Virus record (IMG/VR): IMGVR_UViG_3300033153_002551 | Coordinates: 1-45,317 of that record | Source: a virus | Reading direction: 5' to 3' (one strand) | Length of the DNA stretch: 45,317 nucleotides | In this document: one piece after another, positions 22,863 to 31,311 of the stretch | Layout: the number at the start of each line of letters is the position of its first letter | How positions within the stretch are numbered: the stretch's first letter is position 1 | Translations under genes and position numbers: made by a program | Notes under the pieces: model-generated | Databases searched by the model: none | The model's input: only the letters and a program-made list of their open reading frames with translations | What the model was told of the DNA's origin: nothing

Positions 22863-23065
22863 ATATAGAGCCTGAATTTGAAAAGCATTTACGTGCACTT
22901 AAGGTGTTAACCAAATTTAAACAAGAAGCTAATCCATTGATTTTAACACACACATCAGTTAATTCATCATTTGAGTTTGCAAAGACACAAGATGGAACTG
23001 ACTTTTGGTGGAACATATCTGTAAAGATTAGACATTTAAATCTAAACAAGGAGGATAAAGCATGA
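22853..23065 (+). CDS. Small protein, 70 aa, unknown
   Basis: A 70-residue protein starting at 22853 inside the end of the exonuclease gene. An in-frame ATG upstream (22805) would overlap the exonuclease by 58 bases and is less likely. It has a basic helix and a C-terminal segment FWWNISVKIRHLNLN. No family recognised. Between it and the next gene a 12-codon frame (23062-23100) exists, not annotated. Confidence 0.45.
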   Translation: MAINIEPEFEKHLRALKVLTKFKQEANPLILTHTSVNSSFEFAKTQDGTDFWWNISVKIRHLNLNKEDKA

Positions 23066-23117
23066 AAAAAGTACTATTTCTAGCTGGAGTCGTCTGCTAG
23101 ATAAATAAGGAGAATAC

Positions 23118-23792
23118 ATGGGAACACCAGTATTAGTAATAGGAGATAGTGGCGAAGGAAAAAGTACGATGATACGTACATTACCACCTGAGCGAACAAT
23201 AATTCTTAACACAGAAAACAAAGATATGCCATTTGAACATGCAGATAAATTCGTAAATAAGATTATGGATTCATATAAGAAACTTGATGGAACTTTAGAT
23301 GCACTTATGACAGAAGCTGGTGAGGGAAAGTATGACTATGTTGTACTGGATTCCTTTACATCAGCTACAGAAATAATCAATAGATTTGCAGAGTTTGCTT
23401 TCAAAGGTTTTGACCAATGGAAGAACTACAACTCTATGATTGTAGAATTAATTATAAAGATTAAGAAGTTAAAACAACAAGTATTCGTTATTGCAATACC
23501 TGAGCAAAAAGACGTAGGCTTCAATGACTATAAATCTTATGCTCGTATCAAAGGTAAGGAACTAAAGTATGGACATCTTGAAAAAGAATTCGCAATCGTA
23601 TTATTCACAAACGTGATATATGATATGGAATCTGGAGAGATGACCGATGTTGAAATGCTGTATAAACCAAATAGGAACAATACAGCTAAAGCACCAATAG
23701 GACTATTTAAGAGTAGACCTAAGAACGATGCTTTATTCATAGCAAAGGCTATTCATGAATTCTATGGAAGAGAAAAAAAAGAAGTTAGTTAA
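23118..23792 (+). CDS. Sak4-like RecA-fold ATPase
   Basis: A 224-residue ATPase with Walker A GDSGEGKST (residues 9-17) and Walker B YDYVVLDSF. The layout, with a short N-terminus before the P-loop and a hydrophobic strand ending in IAIPEQKD, fits Sak4/RAD55-type phage recombination ATPases, which work with a ssDNA-binding protein in annealing. The probable ssDNA-binding gene lies three genes downstream. AAGGAG precedes the ATG. Other phage RecA-fold ATPases cannot be excluded. Confidence 0.65.
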   Translation: MGTPVLVIGDSGEGKSTMIRTLPPERTIILNTENKDMPFEHADKFVNKIMDSYKKLDGTLDALMTEAGEGKYDYVVLDSFTSATEIINRFAEFAFKGFDQWKNYNSMIVELIIKIKKLKQQVFVIAIPEQKDVGFNDYKSYARIKGKELKYGHLEKEFAIVLFTNVIYDMESGEMTDVEMLYKPNRNNTAKAPIGLFKSRPKNDALFIAKAIHEFYGREKKEVS

Positions 23793-23997
23793 TCAACTTA
23801 TAGCACACTTCGAGGGTGACAAAGCAAGAGTAAAGGCAGTAGGAGATGGATGCAAATTACTAGGATATGACCTCAGCAATGAGAAGAACCTAGATGCAAT
23901 CGTGAAACATCCTGAAGCTTTCTTTACTATTATTACAATGTCAGACTTTGGAGTGTTAAATAAATTAGATGAAGCACTAACAATATTAAAACAATAA
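23764..23997 (+). CDS. Small helical protein, 77 aa
   Basis: A 77-residue protein starting at 23764 (or nine bases earlier), overlapping the end of the ATPase gene. Lys-rich N-terminus (MEEKKKKLVNQLIAHF) and a leucine-rich C-terminal helix. Function unknown. Placed between recombination genes. Confidence 0.5.
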   Translation: MEEKKKKLVNQLIAHFEGDKARVKAVGDGCKLLGYDLSNEKNLDAIVKHPEAFFTIITMSDFGVLNKLDEALTILKQ

Positions 23998-24007
23998 AGG
24001 AGATGAA

Positions 24008-24526
24008 TTGGATAAATTCACAAAAGCAAATGCATTCGCATTTTTAAACAACTTAGCAGACTCAGTAGAGTTCGCAACACCAGAGGATAAAGCATTATTC
24101 TTATCAGAAGTAAAAGACAACTTCGAACCACAAGCAGGTGGTGGAGCATCTAAGAATCCATCTTTCAAAGATGAAATCACAGGTGTAATGATGCATTACT
24201 GTAGATTTAAACAAGAGTTTAGACCTGAATCAGAAATGAACATGTTCCAAGGTAAATCTAAAGGTGCAAGTAAACTTGCTGCTAAACATGATTACGAACT
24301 TGGTAAGAAATTCAAAGAGCTTAAAGATAAAGCATTAGATTCATTCAAGTCTGGTGATTACACTGCAGGTGCAGATTTTGGTGTTCAAGCAGATGAGCTT
24401 GACGCAACACGTAAAGTAGCAAGTACATTCGATGACGAAAACTTAGCATACTTAGTAGTAGTTGAAGAAACTACAGAAGACGAAGCTTCAACTGAAGCCG
24501 TAGAAACAAATGGAGAAGAATCATAA
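24008..24526 (+). CDS. Recombination-region protein with acidic tail, 172 aa, TTG start
   Basis: A 172-residue protein that begins with TTG at 24008, six bases after AAAGGAG. The nearby ATG (24003) is in another frame. Residues 1-50 are helical. HYCRFKQEF sits in the middle. The C-terminus is strongly acidic (EETTEDEASTEAVETNGEES), as in proteins that interact with ssDNA-binding proteins. It overlaps the next gene by one base. No family recognised. Confidence 0.55.
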   Translation: MDKFTKANAFAFLNNLADSVEFATPEDKALFLSEVKDNFEPQAGGGASKNPSFKDEITGVMMHYCRFKQEFRPESEMNMFQGKSKGASKLAAKHDYELGKKFKELKDKALDSFKSGDYTAGADFGVQADELDATRKVASTFDDENLAYLVVVEETTEDEASTEAVETNGEES

Positions 24527-25155
24527 TGGGTTTTCAATTAAATTTAGATAAAAATGCAGCACTAGGTGCTGGTAGTGGTGGCGGAATAGACACAGGTGTT
24601 CATACAGTAACAATCGTTGGAGCTTTCTTAGTAGAGACTAAGAACGGTAACAACACAATTGACTTAGAGCTTGAAACAAAAACTGGTGCTAAAGGTACTG
24701 TATACGGTATGTGTATTGATGAAACATGGAAATCTGGTGCTAAGAACTACGATTATCCAAGATGGCAAGAACTTGCCGCTGTACTTAATATGGCTACAGG
24801 TGCTACTGCTCCAGTTAAACGTAAAGACTTCAACGGTGTTGAATCAGATGCTGTTGCATTCACTGAAATCACTGGTCAAAAAGTTCAAGTTGCAATTCAA
24901 GTTGAATTAGATATCAATGATACAAATGGTAAAGAAACACGTAAACGTAAACTTAACCGTACTTTCTTTGCAACTGGTCATTCATTAGCTGAGAAACAAT
25001 CTGGTTCTGAAGCTAAACAATCAATCTCACTAGGTAAAAACCTTAAAGATTATGCAACTGCAGCCTATAAAGCAGCTCAAGCAAATGGTGGTGCAACTAC
25101 TGCAGATGCAACTGAACCAAATGAAGCGTCAGCTCCTGATACAAGCCTAATCTAA
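24526..25155 (+). CDS. Probable single-stranded DNA-binding protein
   Basis: A 209-residue protein with a Gly-rich N-terminus (GAGSGGGIDTGVHTVTI), a beta-rich central domain of OB-like character, and an Ala-rich, acidic C-terminus ending SAPDTSLI. That tail resembles the partner-binding tails of ssDNA-binding proteins, though it does not end in the usual hydrophobic tip. Neighbouring genes (Sak4-like ATPase, exonuclease, ligase) support a DNA-binding role. Codon use is biased to GGT, GCT and CGT, as for an abundant protein. Function is inferred. Confidence 0.5.
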   Translation: MGFQLNLDKNAALGAGSGGGIDTGVHTVTIVGAFLVETKNGNNTIDLELETKTGAKGTVYGMCIDETWKSGAKNYDYPRWQELAAVLNMATGATAPVKRKDFNGVESDAVAFTEITGQKVQVAIQVELDINDTNGKETRKRKLNRTFFATGHSLAEKQSGSEAKQSISLGKNLKDYATAAYKAAQANGGATTADATEPNEASAPDTSLI

Positions 25156-25565
25156 TGTCTGAAAATTCATTAGGTGACGTAGAACCACAAGAAACTTACG
25201 AAGAGGCTAAAGAAAGACTTTCATTCGAAATTGACAACGGTCAGAAAATGAAACGTCTTCTTGATAATAAAGACTTCGTTGACTTATTTGAAGAACAATA
25301 CATCAAAGCTTTCGCTGTAACTAATGTTTACAACATGGCAGTATATGATGAAGTTACACGTGCTAGAACTATGGAAAAAATGGTAGCTAGAAGCGTATTC
25401 ACTAAGTTTATTGAGGGTGTTATTGGACAAGGTAATGTAGCTGTAAGAGAACTTCAAGAAATTGGAGATGACTTAGCTGCTGCTGCTGAAGAAGCTGAAG
25501 GGCCGATTCCTGATGAAGATACAGTAGAAGTAGAATTAGTAGATGGACCAGAAGCTCAAAGCTAA
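25155..25565 (+). CDS. Acidic protein, 136 aa, unknown
   Basis: A 136-residue acidic, mostly helical protein. It overlaps the previous stop by one base and the next start by 23 bases. The C-terminus is a Glu/Ala-rich tail (AAAEEAEGPIPDEDTVEVE). Highly acidic small phage proteins can mimic DNA, but there is no direct evidence here. Function unknown. Confidence 0.5.
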   Translation: MSENSLGDVEPQETYEEAKERLSFEIDNGQKMKRLLDNKDFVDLFEEQYIKAFAVTNVYNMAVYDEVTRARTMEKMVARSVFTKFIEGVIGQGNVAVRELQEIGDDLAAAAEEAEGPIPDEDTVEVELVDGPEAQS

Positions 25566-26067
25566 GCCAATACTTAGAGTCTATGGTAAAAAACCACGAG
25601 CAAGTAAGACTAGTAGAAGAATCCATTTCAAAGGGTTCGACTTCTTCTTACACCGCTCAAAAGCAGAGACTGGTGGACATATAATGATTTATTGGGACAA
25701 AGTTCCATATCCATGCATTAAGTTGCTAGTATACAACGACGATGATGATATCGAAGAAAAAGCTACTGAATGGATTGATAACAACCTAAGCAGAATTATA
25801 GATAAATTCCAACGATTAAAAGATTACGCTCATGTTCCAAAGGAGTTTCTATCAAAGATGAATCCTAATGGAAAGCATGATTACAAAATAGTAGAAGGCT
25901 CCAATAGGGACGCATTCTTTCAATTAACTGTAGTAGATAATGATGGTAAATATTTATATCTGTGGTGCAATCCAAATGAAGCTCCCGTTAAAGCATTAAA
26001 AGGCAAGCACGTCTTAGACGGAGAAAAGATACTTATAGAGTATCTAAAAAGAAAGGAAAACGTATGA
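25543..26067 (+). CDS. Unknown protein, 174 aa
   Basis: A 174-residue basic protein with aromatic-rich stretches (IHFKGFDFFLHRSK, IMIYWDKVPYPCIKLLVY). The ATG at 25543 lies inside the previous gene and lacks a clear ribosome site, so coupling is likely. It overlaps the MazG-like gene by four bases (ATGA). No family recognised. Confidence 0.5.
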   Translation: MDQKLKAKPILRVYGKKPRASKTSRRIHFKGFDFFLHRSKAETGGHIMIYWDKVPYPCIKLLVYNDDDDIEEKATEWIDNNLSRIIDKFQRLKDYAHVPKEFLSKMNPNGKHDYKIVEGSNRDAFFQLTVVDNDGKYLYLWCNPNEAPVKALKGKHVLDGEKILIEYLKRKENV

Positions 26068-26543
26068 CAAATACGATACTACAAAGATTAGTAAACTTCA
26101 ATATAGAACGTGGATTAGATAAACAAGATTTTGACTTGAGAATTGCATCTATGAATATACTTGAAGAACTATTAGAAGCTCATGGAGTACACGACGTTAA
26201 AGAACGTGTAATTACTTCACAACTGTATTTAAAACTATTAGGAACGGTAGAAGAAACTAAGATGTATTATCCAACATTATATAAGCCAACAACTGAGGCT
26301 GACATAATTGATGCATTTATGGACATAACTGTATATTCATTTGGTGAACCATTAAAGATGAACTATAGTCCTATACAATGTTTAAACCAAGTAACATCAG
26401 AAATATGTTCTAGAACAGGAACAGTTGTTGATGGTAAATTTCAGAAAGATACATCAGAATTCGCTAAGAGTCAATGGACTAAAGCTGTATTCTATAAAGG
26501 TGAAGATATCTTCGAAGAGTTTGGTGGCAACGTTGAAAACTAG
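26064..26543 (+). CDS. MazG-like nucleotide pyrophosphohydrolase
   Basis: A 159-residue all-alpha protein. EELLEAHG and, later, EADIIDAFMDITVYSFG match the E-x-x-E then E/D-x-x-D metal-binding pairs of MazG-type NTP pyrophosphohydrolases, which cleave nucleoside triphosphates or alarmones. It sits directly before the ribonucleotide reductase, a frequent phage arrangement. The assignment relies on these motifs and the context. Confidence 0.6.
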   Translation: MTNTILQRLVNFNIERGLDKQDFDLRIASMNILEELLEAHGVHDVKERVITSQLYLKLLGTVEETKMYYPTLYKPTTEADIIDAFMDITVYSFGEPLKMNYSPIQCLNQVTSEICSRTGTVVDGKFQKDTSEFAKSQWTKAVFYKGEDIFEEFGGNVEN

Positions 26544-28575
26544 AGCTGACGTAGTAGTAAGAAGAACGTATGCTAGACCATTAGATGAAGATGAAAATAC
26601 ATTTGAAACGTGGGAACAGATATGTGCAAGAGTTAAACGACACCAGAATTGGTTATGGACTAGAGCCAAAGGTAAAGCATTAACTAAGACGGAATTAGCT
26701 GAGCTAGATGAGTTCGAAGAACTTATGATAGAGCGTAAGCTATCTGTTTCGGGAAGAACCCTATGGTTAGGTGACACAGACGTTGCTAAGACAAGAGAAG
26801 CATCACAATTTAATTGTAGCTTTACTGAAGTTGAAACTGTATTTGATATAGTTGATGTACTTTGGTTATTAATGCAAGGATGTGGTGTAGGCTTTAAGCC
26901 AATCGTTGGAACTCTTAATGGATTCAAGAAACCTATTAAAGACATTGAGGTTGTTAGAACTTCAAGAACTGAGAAAGGAGGAAAAGATTACAATGAAGAA
27001 ACGTACAATGAGGAAACGAAAGTATGGACTATCAAGGTTGGAGATTCAGCTGAATCGTGGTCTAAAGCGGCAGGAAAGCTTTTTGCTGGCAAAAGGAATG
27101 TCGATAAGCTCATCTTTGATTTCAGTGAGTTGCGACCTGCAGGTGCTAGACTCAAAGGTTATGGCTGGATATCCTCAGGAGATGAAGCAATCAGTATCGC
27201 TTTTACTGCAATTGCAAGAATCCTTAATAGAAGAGCCGGACAGCTCCTTACAAGAATTGACATACTTGATGTGGTCAACTGGTTGGGAACTATTCTGTCG
27301 TCCAGAAGAAGTGCTCAAATTGCATTGTTTGAATATGATAAACCTGAATGGAGAGAGTTCTCAGTAGCCAAACGTGATTATTGGCAATGCAAAGATTGTT
27401 GCTCTCACAATACAAAGGTTAATGTATGCCAAGATTGTGGTTCGACTAACGTTGATATTCAACGCATTCAAAGCAATAACTCTTTAGTATTCTATGAACA
27501 ACCAACGAAAGAACAACTTACTGAAGTCTTCAATATAATGGAAGAGTCAGGTGGTTCAGAACCAGGTTTCGTAAATGGACGCACAGCATTAGCTAGAGCT
27601 CCTTGGTTTAGAGGAAGTAATCCATGTTGTGAAATACTACTTGGTAATAAAACTTTCTGTAACTTAGTTGAAATAGATATTGCTAAATTTAAAGGTGATA
27701 CAGTAGGTATGCATAGAGCTTTACACTTAAGTGCAAGAGCAAACTATAGACAGACTTGTGTTAACTTAAAAGATGGTATGCTTCAAGAGGCATGGCACTT
27801 AAACAATGAATTCTTAAGATTATGTGGTGTAGGTTTAACCGGAATAGTACAGCGTGATGACTTAAACGAGTACGATATAAGTACAATGCAAAGAGTTGCA
27901 ACATCATCAGCTTACTCAATGGCTAAACAACTAGGCTTACAACAACCTAAGAATGTAACAACTATTAAACCAAGTGGAACTTTATCAAAAGTAATGTCAA
28001 CAACTGAAGGTGTACATAAACCGTTAGGTAAATACATCTTCAATAACATTAACTTCGGTAAGAATGACCCTATACTTCCAGCTTTAAGGCAAGCAGGATA
28101 TGAAGTATACGATAATCCTAACTTACCTGATGAAGGAACTTTAGTTAAGTTTCCAATAGCATGGGACTCAGTAGCTTTCACAAAAGTTAAGAACTCAAAT
28201 GGTGAAGTCATAGAAATTAATGATGAATCAGCGATAGTTCAACTTGAAAGATACAAAACATGGCAAGTGCATTGGTGTCAACAGAACGTATCTAATACGA
28301 TTAGTTACTCACCTGATGAAGCACCTGCAATTATTGATTGGCTACTTAAGAATTGGGAACACTATGTTGGTGTATCATTCTTATATAGAGCAGACCCTAG
28401 TAAGTCAGCTGAAGATTTGGGATACCTTTATCTTCCACAAGAAGTAACAACTAAAGCAAAGTACGATGAATATGTAGCGGGATTATCTCCTGTTAACTTT
28501 GACGGGTTAGAAGATTCACTAGACAACGAGATGGAAAGTCTCGAATGTGCTGGTGGAGCATGTCCTGTCAAATAA
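26533..28575 (+). CDS. Class II (B12-dependent) ribonucleoside-triphosphate reductase
   Basis: A 680-residue enzyme that makes deoxynucleotides. The proposed start is TTG at 26533 giving MKTRADVVVRRTYARPL; the open frame runs further back but only through the MazG-like gene. Cys95 (FNCSF) and Cys376 form the active-site pair. Cys365 in NPCCE is the radical Cys, 11 residues before Cys376, as for Cys408/Cys419 of the Lactobacillus enzyme. A zinc-binding-like CKDC and CQDC pair lies at about residues 290-310. The C-terminal Cys672 and Cys677 are the redox-shuttle pair. No small subunit gene is present, as expected for class II. It needs adenosylcobalamin from the host. Confidence 0.88.
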   Translation: MKTRADVVVRRTYARPLDEDENTFETWEQICARVKRHQNWLWTRAKGKALTKTELAELDEFEELMIERKLSVSGRTLWLGDTDVAKTREASQFNCSFTEVETVFDIVDVLWLLMQGCGVGFKPIVGTLNGFKKPIKDIEVVRTSRTEKGGKDYNEETYNEETKVWTIKVGDSAESWSKAAGKLFAGKRNVDKLIFDFSELRPAGARLKGYGWISSGDEAISIAFTAIARILNRRAGQLLTRIDILDVVNWLGTILSSRRSAQIALFEYDKPEWREFSVAKRDYWQCKDCCSHNTKVNVCQDCGSTNVDIQRIQSNNSLVFYEQPTKEQLTEVFNIMEESGGSEPGFVNGRTALARAPWFRGSNPCCEILLGNKTFCNLVEIDIAKFKGDTVGMHRALHLSARANYRQTCVNLKDGMLQEAWHLNNEFLRLCGVGLTGIVQRDDLNEYDISTMQRVATSSAYSMAKQLGLQQPKNVTTIKPSGTLSKVMSTTEGVHKPLGKYIFNNINFGKNDPILPALRQAGYEVYDNPNLPDEGTLVKFPIAWDSVAFTKVKNSNGEVIEINDESAIVQLERYKTWQVHWCQQNVSNTISYSPDEAPAIIDWLLKNWEHYVGVSFLYRADPSKSAEDLGYLYLPQEVTTKAKYDEYVAGLSPVNFDGLEDSLDNEMESLECAGGACPVK

Positions 28576-28592
28576 CATTTCCTATATCAACC

Positions 28593-28751
28593 ATGACGGT
28601 TAAGGAAGTGCGTAATGCTAAAGTTAGAAAAGTAAAACACAAAATAATGACGTTAGAAGATTACTATAATATAGAAGATAGTATCTGTCAACTAACAAGG
28701 TTAAGAGCTTATCAACTTGCTGATATATTCGGTAAGTATAAGTTATTTTAA
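28593..28751 (+). CDS. Small protein, 52 aa, unknown
   Basis: A 52-residue basic protein (VKEVRNAKVRKVKHKI then a helix). The ATG at 28593 is chosen because the open frame before it overlaps the reductase end. The Met at 28647 is another option. No clear ribosome site. Function unknown. Confidence 0.4.
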   Translation: MTVKEVRNAKVRKVKHKIMTLEDYYNIEDSICQLTRLRAYQLADIFGKYKLF

Positions 28752-28803
28752 GTTTACTTGTAGGTCACTCTACGGAGTGGCTTATCAATTAAATGGAGAT
28801 TAA

Positions 28804-28932
28804 ATGTTTATAGTAATGAGAAATAATTGTGAAGTTGGAAAGATATACACTGATGACAAAGAAAGAGCTAAGGAATTAGCAATAGAAATATATGGAAATG
28901 AAGCTACAATAAAGGAAGAAGAAGATGAATAG
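28804..28932 (+). CDS. Small acidic protein, 42 aa
   Basis: A 42-residue protein (MFIVMRNNCEVGKIY then an acidic helix ending KEEEDE). ATGGAGATTA gives a GGAG before the ATG. The stop overlaps the next gene's start region by eight bases. Function unknown. Confidence 0.5.
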   Translation: MFIVMRNNCEVGKIYTDDKERAKELAIEIYGNEATIKEEEDE

Positions 28933-29179
28933 AAGAGGATTTTTAAAATCATTAGTTGCTACGATAGCTACAGCAACAGTTGTAAATGCTTCACATGAAG
29001 AAAATGAGCAAGTACTTGATATAGAACCTGAATATGATAAGGATAAACACTTATCTGAATTAAAGGCTGATTACAAATTAGCTGACAAAGTAATAGGATT
29101 CTACGATAGAGAACTGATGAAAGCAATGCAGGAAAAAACACTATTCGGTGAGTTTGCAAAAGCAGGGAAGATATCATGA
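28925..29179 (+). CDS. Small exported protein with twin-arginine-like signal
   Basis: An 84-residue protein beginning MNRRGFLKSLVATIATATVV, followed by NAS. RRGFLK matches the Tat signal motif (S/T)RRxFLK except for the first residue; a hydrophobic stretch and an AxA-like cleavage site (VNA) follow. The mature part (about 60 residues) is acidic and helical, with no cofactor motif. Tat export of a phage early protein is unusual. It overlaps both neighbours by four to eight bases, so it is well embedded in the operon. Confidence 0.6.
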   Translation: MNRRGFLKSLVATIATATVVNASHEENEQVLDIEPEYDKDKHLSELKADYKLADKVIGFYDRELMKAMQEKTLFGEFAKAGKIS

Positions 29180-29430
29180 CACGAACAGAGGCTCAAATAA
29201 GAAATAGAAAAGTATTTAGATTGAGAGGAATGCTACCGGGAATTGGAAGCTTAATTCCAGATGATGTTAAAGAGAAAATACCAACAGGAAGATTATTCAT
29301 ATTCGAATCTGTAGCACAAGAGATTATAGATATACTTGATGAACTTAAACGAAGTAGATGTAAGCATAAGCCTCAATACATAGAAGATGGACATTGTTAT
29401 ATATGTGGACAGAAAATGGATGAATTATAA
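29176..29430 (+). CDS. Small protein with C-terminal zinc-finger-like Cys
   Basis: An 84-residue protein starting at the ATGA overlap. The C-terminal end contains CKHKPQYIEDGHCYICGQK, with C, H, then CxxC, which could bind one zinc. The N-terminal half is basic (TEAQIRNRKVFRLRG). A DNA- or RNA-binding role is possible. Function unknown. Confidence 0.5.
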   Translation: MTRTEAQIRNRKVFRLRGMLPGIGSLIPDDVKEKIPTGRLFIFESVAQEIIDILDELKRSRCKHKPQYIEDGHCYICGQKMDEL

Positions 29431-29582
29431 GAGCTTACTTCGTAGGTGGAAATAAAGATGGCGACATCGAACACGTTGAAGATGAGATAGTATTAATTCA
29501 GTCAACAACTGAAGACAGTGAATGTAATTATTTCAGAGTAATGACAATGGATTTTAAAGCAATATTTAAGGAGAAGAAATGA
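29424..29582 (+). CDS. Probable small gene lacking a usual start codon
   Basis: Between the zinc-finger-like gene and the ligase, the frame from 29424 is open for 52 codons and ends at TGA overlapping the ligase ATG (ATGA). The product (AYFVGGNKDGDIEHVEDEIV) looks like real protein and fills the only gap in this packed stretch. From the in-frame TGA at 29421 to its late Met codons there is no ATG, GTG or TTG. ATT (29424) or ATA (29427) would be needed, or a frameshift. Could also be a decayed gene. Confidence 0.4.
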   Translation: MIRAYFVGGNKDGDIEHVEDEIVLIQSTTEDSECNYFRVMTMDFKAIFKEKK

Positions 29583-30439
29583 TATTCATAAAACAATGTA
29601 AAGGTAAAGACTTAAGCAAAGTAGCTAAGTCTAAACTGCAAAAAGGTTTGTACTACGTATCGAAGAAGTATGATGGTAACTATGTTCAGATACATAAAAT
29701 TGGCAATGAAGTTATATTCTTTAGCAGTGGTGGAATAAGATTCTACTTAGAAAATATAGCTAAACAACTAGTCTTTCTGAACGATGGAGTAAACTTTGTA
29801 TTGGAGGCTGAATATATTGCAGATACAGATGGTAGCTTAGGTTCACGTGGAGCTTGTACTACAACTACATTTAGAACTAACACTAAGAAAGGTATTGAAA
29901 ATACAGATACACTAACTAAAAGATTCATGGTATTTGATTGTATATACTATCACGATAGTAAACACTTTAGGACTGCACAATGTCCATCAGAGAGAAACTT
30001 TGAATACAGAAAGCTTGACTTAGGACTATTAAATCTTGGACAGAACTTACTCAAAGTAGAACATCATTTAATTGATTTTGATGTAGCAGTAGTAAGTGCT
30101 AGAGCTTACGTTGATAATGGTGGTGAGGGATTCTTTGCTATTAAAGCATTCCATCAATATGAAGAAGGCAAGAGAACTAATGATGCAATTAAGATTAAAT
30201 TTTATCCTACAGTATGGTTGAAATGTACAGGAACTAAACGTGGTGATGGTAAATACTTTGATATGATTGGGTCACTTGACCTAGTCGATGAAAATGGAAT
30301 AACAGTAAATGTAGGTGGAGGATTAAGTGATGAGCTAAGAGCTAAGTCACCTGATTACTTCATAGATAGAATGATTAAAATAGAGTATGAATCTTTCGAT
30401 AAGACATACGTACAATTAAGATACAAGGATATAAGATGA
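29579..30439 (+). CDS. ATP-dependent DNA ligase
   Basis: A 286-residue ligase that seals nicks. Lys30 in KKYDGNYVQI is the adenylated Lys of motif I (KxDG). FVLEAEYIA is the motif III region. SRGACTTT and a C-terminal OB-like part (VWLKCTGTKRGDGKYFDMIG) follow. Compact length, as for phage ligases of this type. AAGGAG precedes the ATG. Follows the start-less small gene and overlaps ThyX by four bases. Confidence 0.85.
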   Translation: MIFIKQCKGKDLSKVAKSKLQKGLYYVSKKYDGNYVQIHKIGNEVIFFSSGGIRFYLENIAKQLVFLNDGVNFVLEAEYIADTDGSLGSRGACTTTTFRTNTKKGIENTDTLTKRFMVFDCIYYHDSKHFRTAQCPSERNFEYRKLDLGLLNLGQNLLKVEHHLIDFDVAVVSARAYVDNGGEGFFAIKAFHQYEEGKRTNDAIKIKFYPTVWLKCTGTKRGDGKYFDMIGSLDLVDENGITVNVGGGLSDELRAKSPDYFIDRMIKIEYESFDKTYVQLRYKDIR

Positions 30440-31194
30440 TAGTAGAATTAATACATTATACACCATTGCATGTATGTAGCGATGCAATACGTAAATGTAG
30501 AAATAGCCAAAAACATAGCGATAGTGAAACGCTTAAAGACTGTGAATTGTCTAAGTTATATATAAATCAAGGAGAAGTTTTAGCTAGAGGTTTAGTATAC
30601 AATAAGATAGGTCCAAAAGATATGGCACTTATCAATAAGATTGGTAATAAAATGAAGCATAGTTCTACATTAGAACATTTAGTTTATCATTTCGATATCA
30701 GTGGTATTAGTCGTGCAGTATTACAAGAGTTTGCTCGTCATAGAATTGCAGGAATAACTGTAAAGTCAAGTAGATATACACTCAAAGAACTTAAAGATGT
30801 TACACTTGGCGTATATGCTGAGGGTGAAATGTTATGGAACTTAAAAGAGACAGAAAAATTTTTGGTAAACTCGGGTGAAGAATTGGTTGACGAGTGCTCT
30901 AGAGGTGCACTTTGGTCATTACAAAAGATATTGAAAGCAGGTATCTCAAATGACAAGGCTAAATATTGTATGCCAGAGTCGTACAAAACTGAGTTGTCAT
31001 GGACTATCAATGCTCGTTCATTACAGAACTTCTTAATGTTAAGAACTGGTAAGGACGCATTGTGGGAGATTCGTAAATTAGCATATGAAATCTTCAATCA
31101 ATTACCTGAGGAACATAAGTATCTATTCACGGATAGTTTATATATAGAAAAAGTAACATTATCAGATGGAATTAAGAAATCATTGGACATATAG
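30436..31194 (+). CDS. thyX: Flavin-dependent thymidylate synthase
   Basis: A 252-residue enzyme that makes dTMP using FAD and folate. The ThyX signature RHRX7SxR is exact: RHR at residues 101-103, Ser111 and Arg113. The upstream LEH and the TLEHLVYHFDI segment also fit. Together with the B12-dependent reductase it increases the dNTP supply. Overlaps the ligase by ATGA. Confidence 0.92.
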   Translation: MIVELIHYTPLHVCSDAIRKCRNSQKHSDSETLKDCELSKLYINQGEVLARGLVYNKIGPKDMALINKIGNKMKHSSTLEHLVYHFDISGISRAVLQEFARHRIAGITVKSSRYTLKELKDVTLGVYAEGEMLWNLKETEKFLVNSGEELVDECSRGALWSLQKILKAGISNDKAKYCMPESYKTELSWTINARSLQNFLMLRTGKDALWEIRKLAYEIFNQLPEEHKYLFTDSLYIEKVTLSDGIKKSLDI

Positions 31195-31311
31195 TCCAGT
31201 GGTGTTAACTGACTGAAGTCATAGCGTAGAGTAGCAGAAGCAGATTAAACGTGGAGCACGAGCCTATGATTTCCTTGAGATAACAAGTAAAACAATTACA
31301 AAGGAGGTCGA
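31195..31311. promoter_or_regulatory. Leader before the packaging genes
   Basis: A 117-base gap separates ThyX from the terminase genes. It contains TGACT GA AGTCA (31209-31220 region), CGTG GAG CACG (31250-31260, four pairs, three-base loop), and AAAGGAGG near its end as a strong ribosome site. A late promoter is expected here, but I could not define one. Confidence 0.4.

Noticed and set aside
23062-23100. 12-codon frame encoding MKKVLFLAGVVC
   Set aside because: It looks like the start of a lipoprotein signal but stops at once. Too short to support; possibly a remnant.
26906-27367. 153-codon + strand frame inside the RNR gene
   Set aside because: The RNR frame carries conserved motifs through this stretch; this frame has Leu/Lys-rich chance composition.
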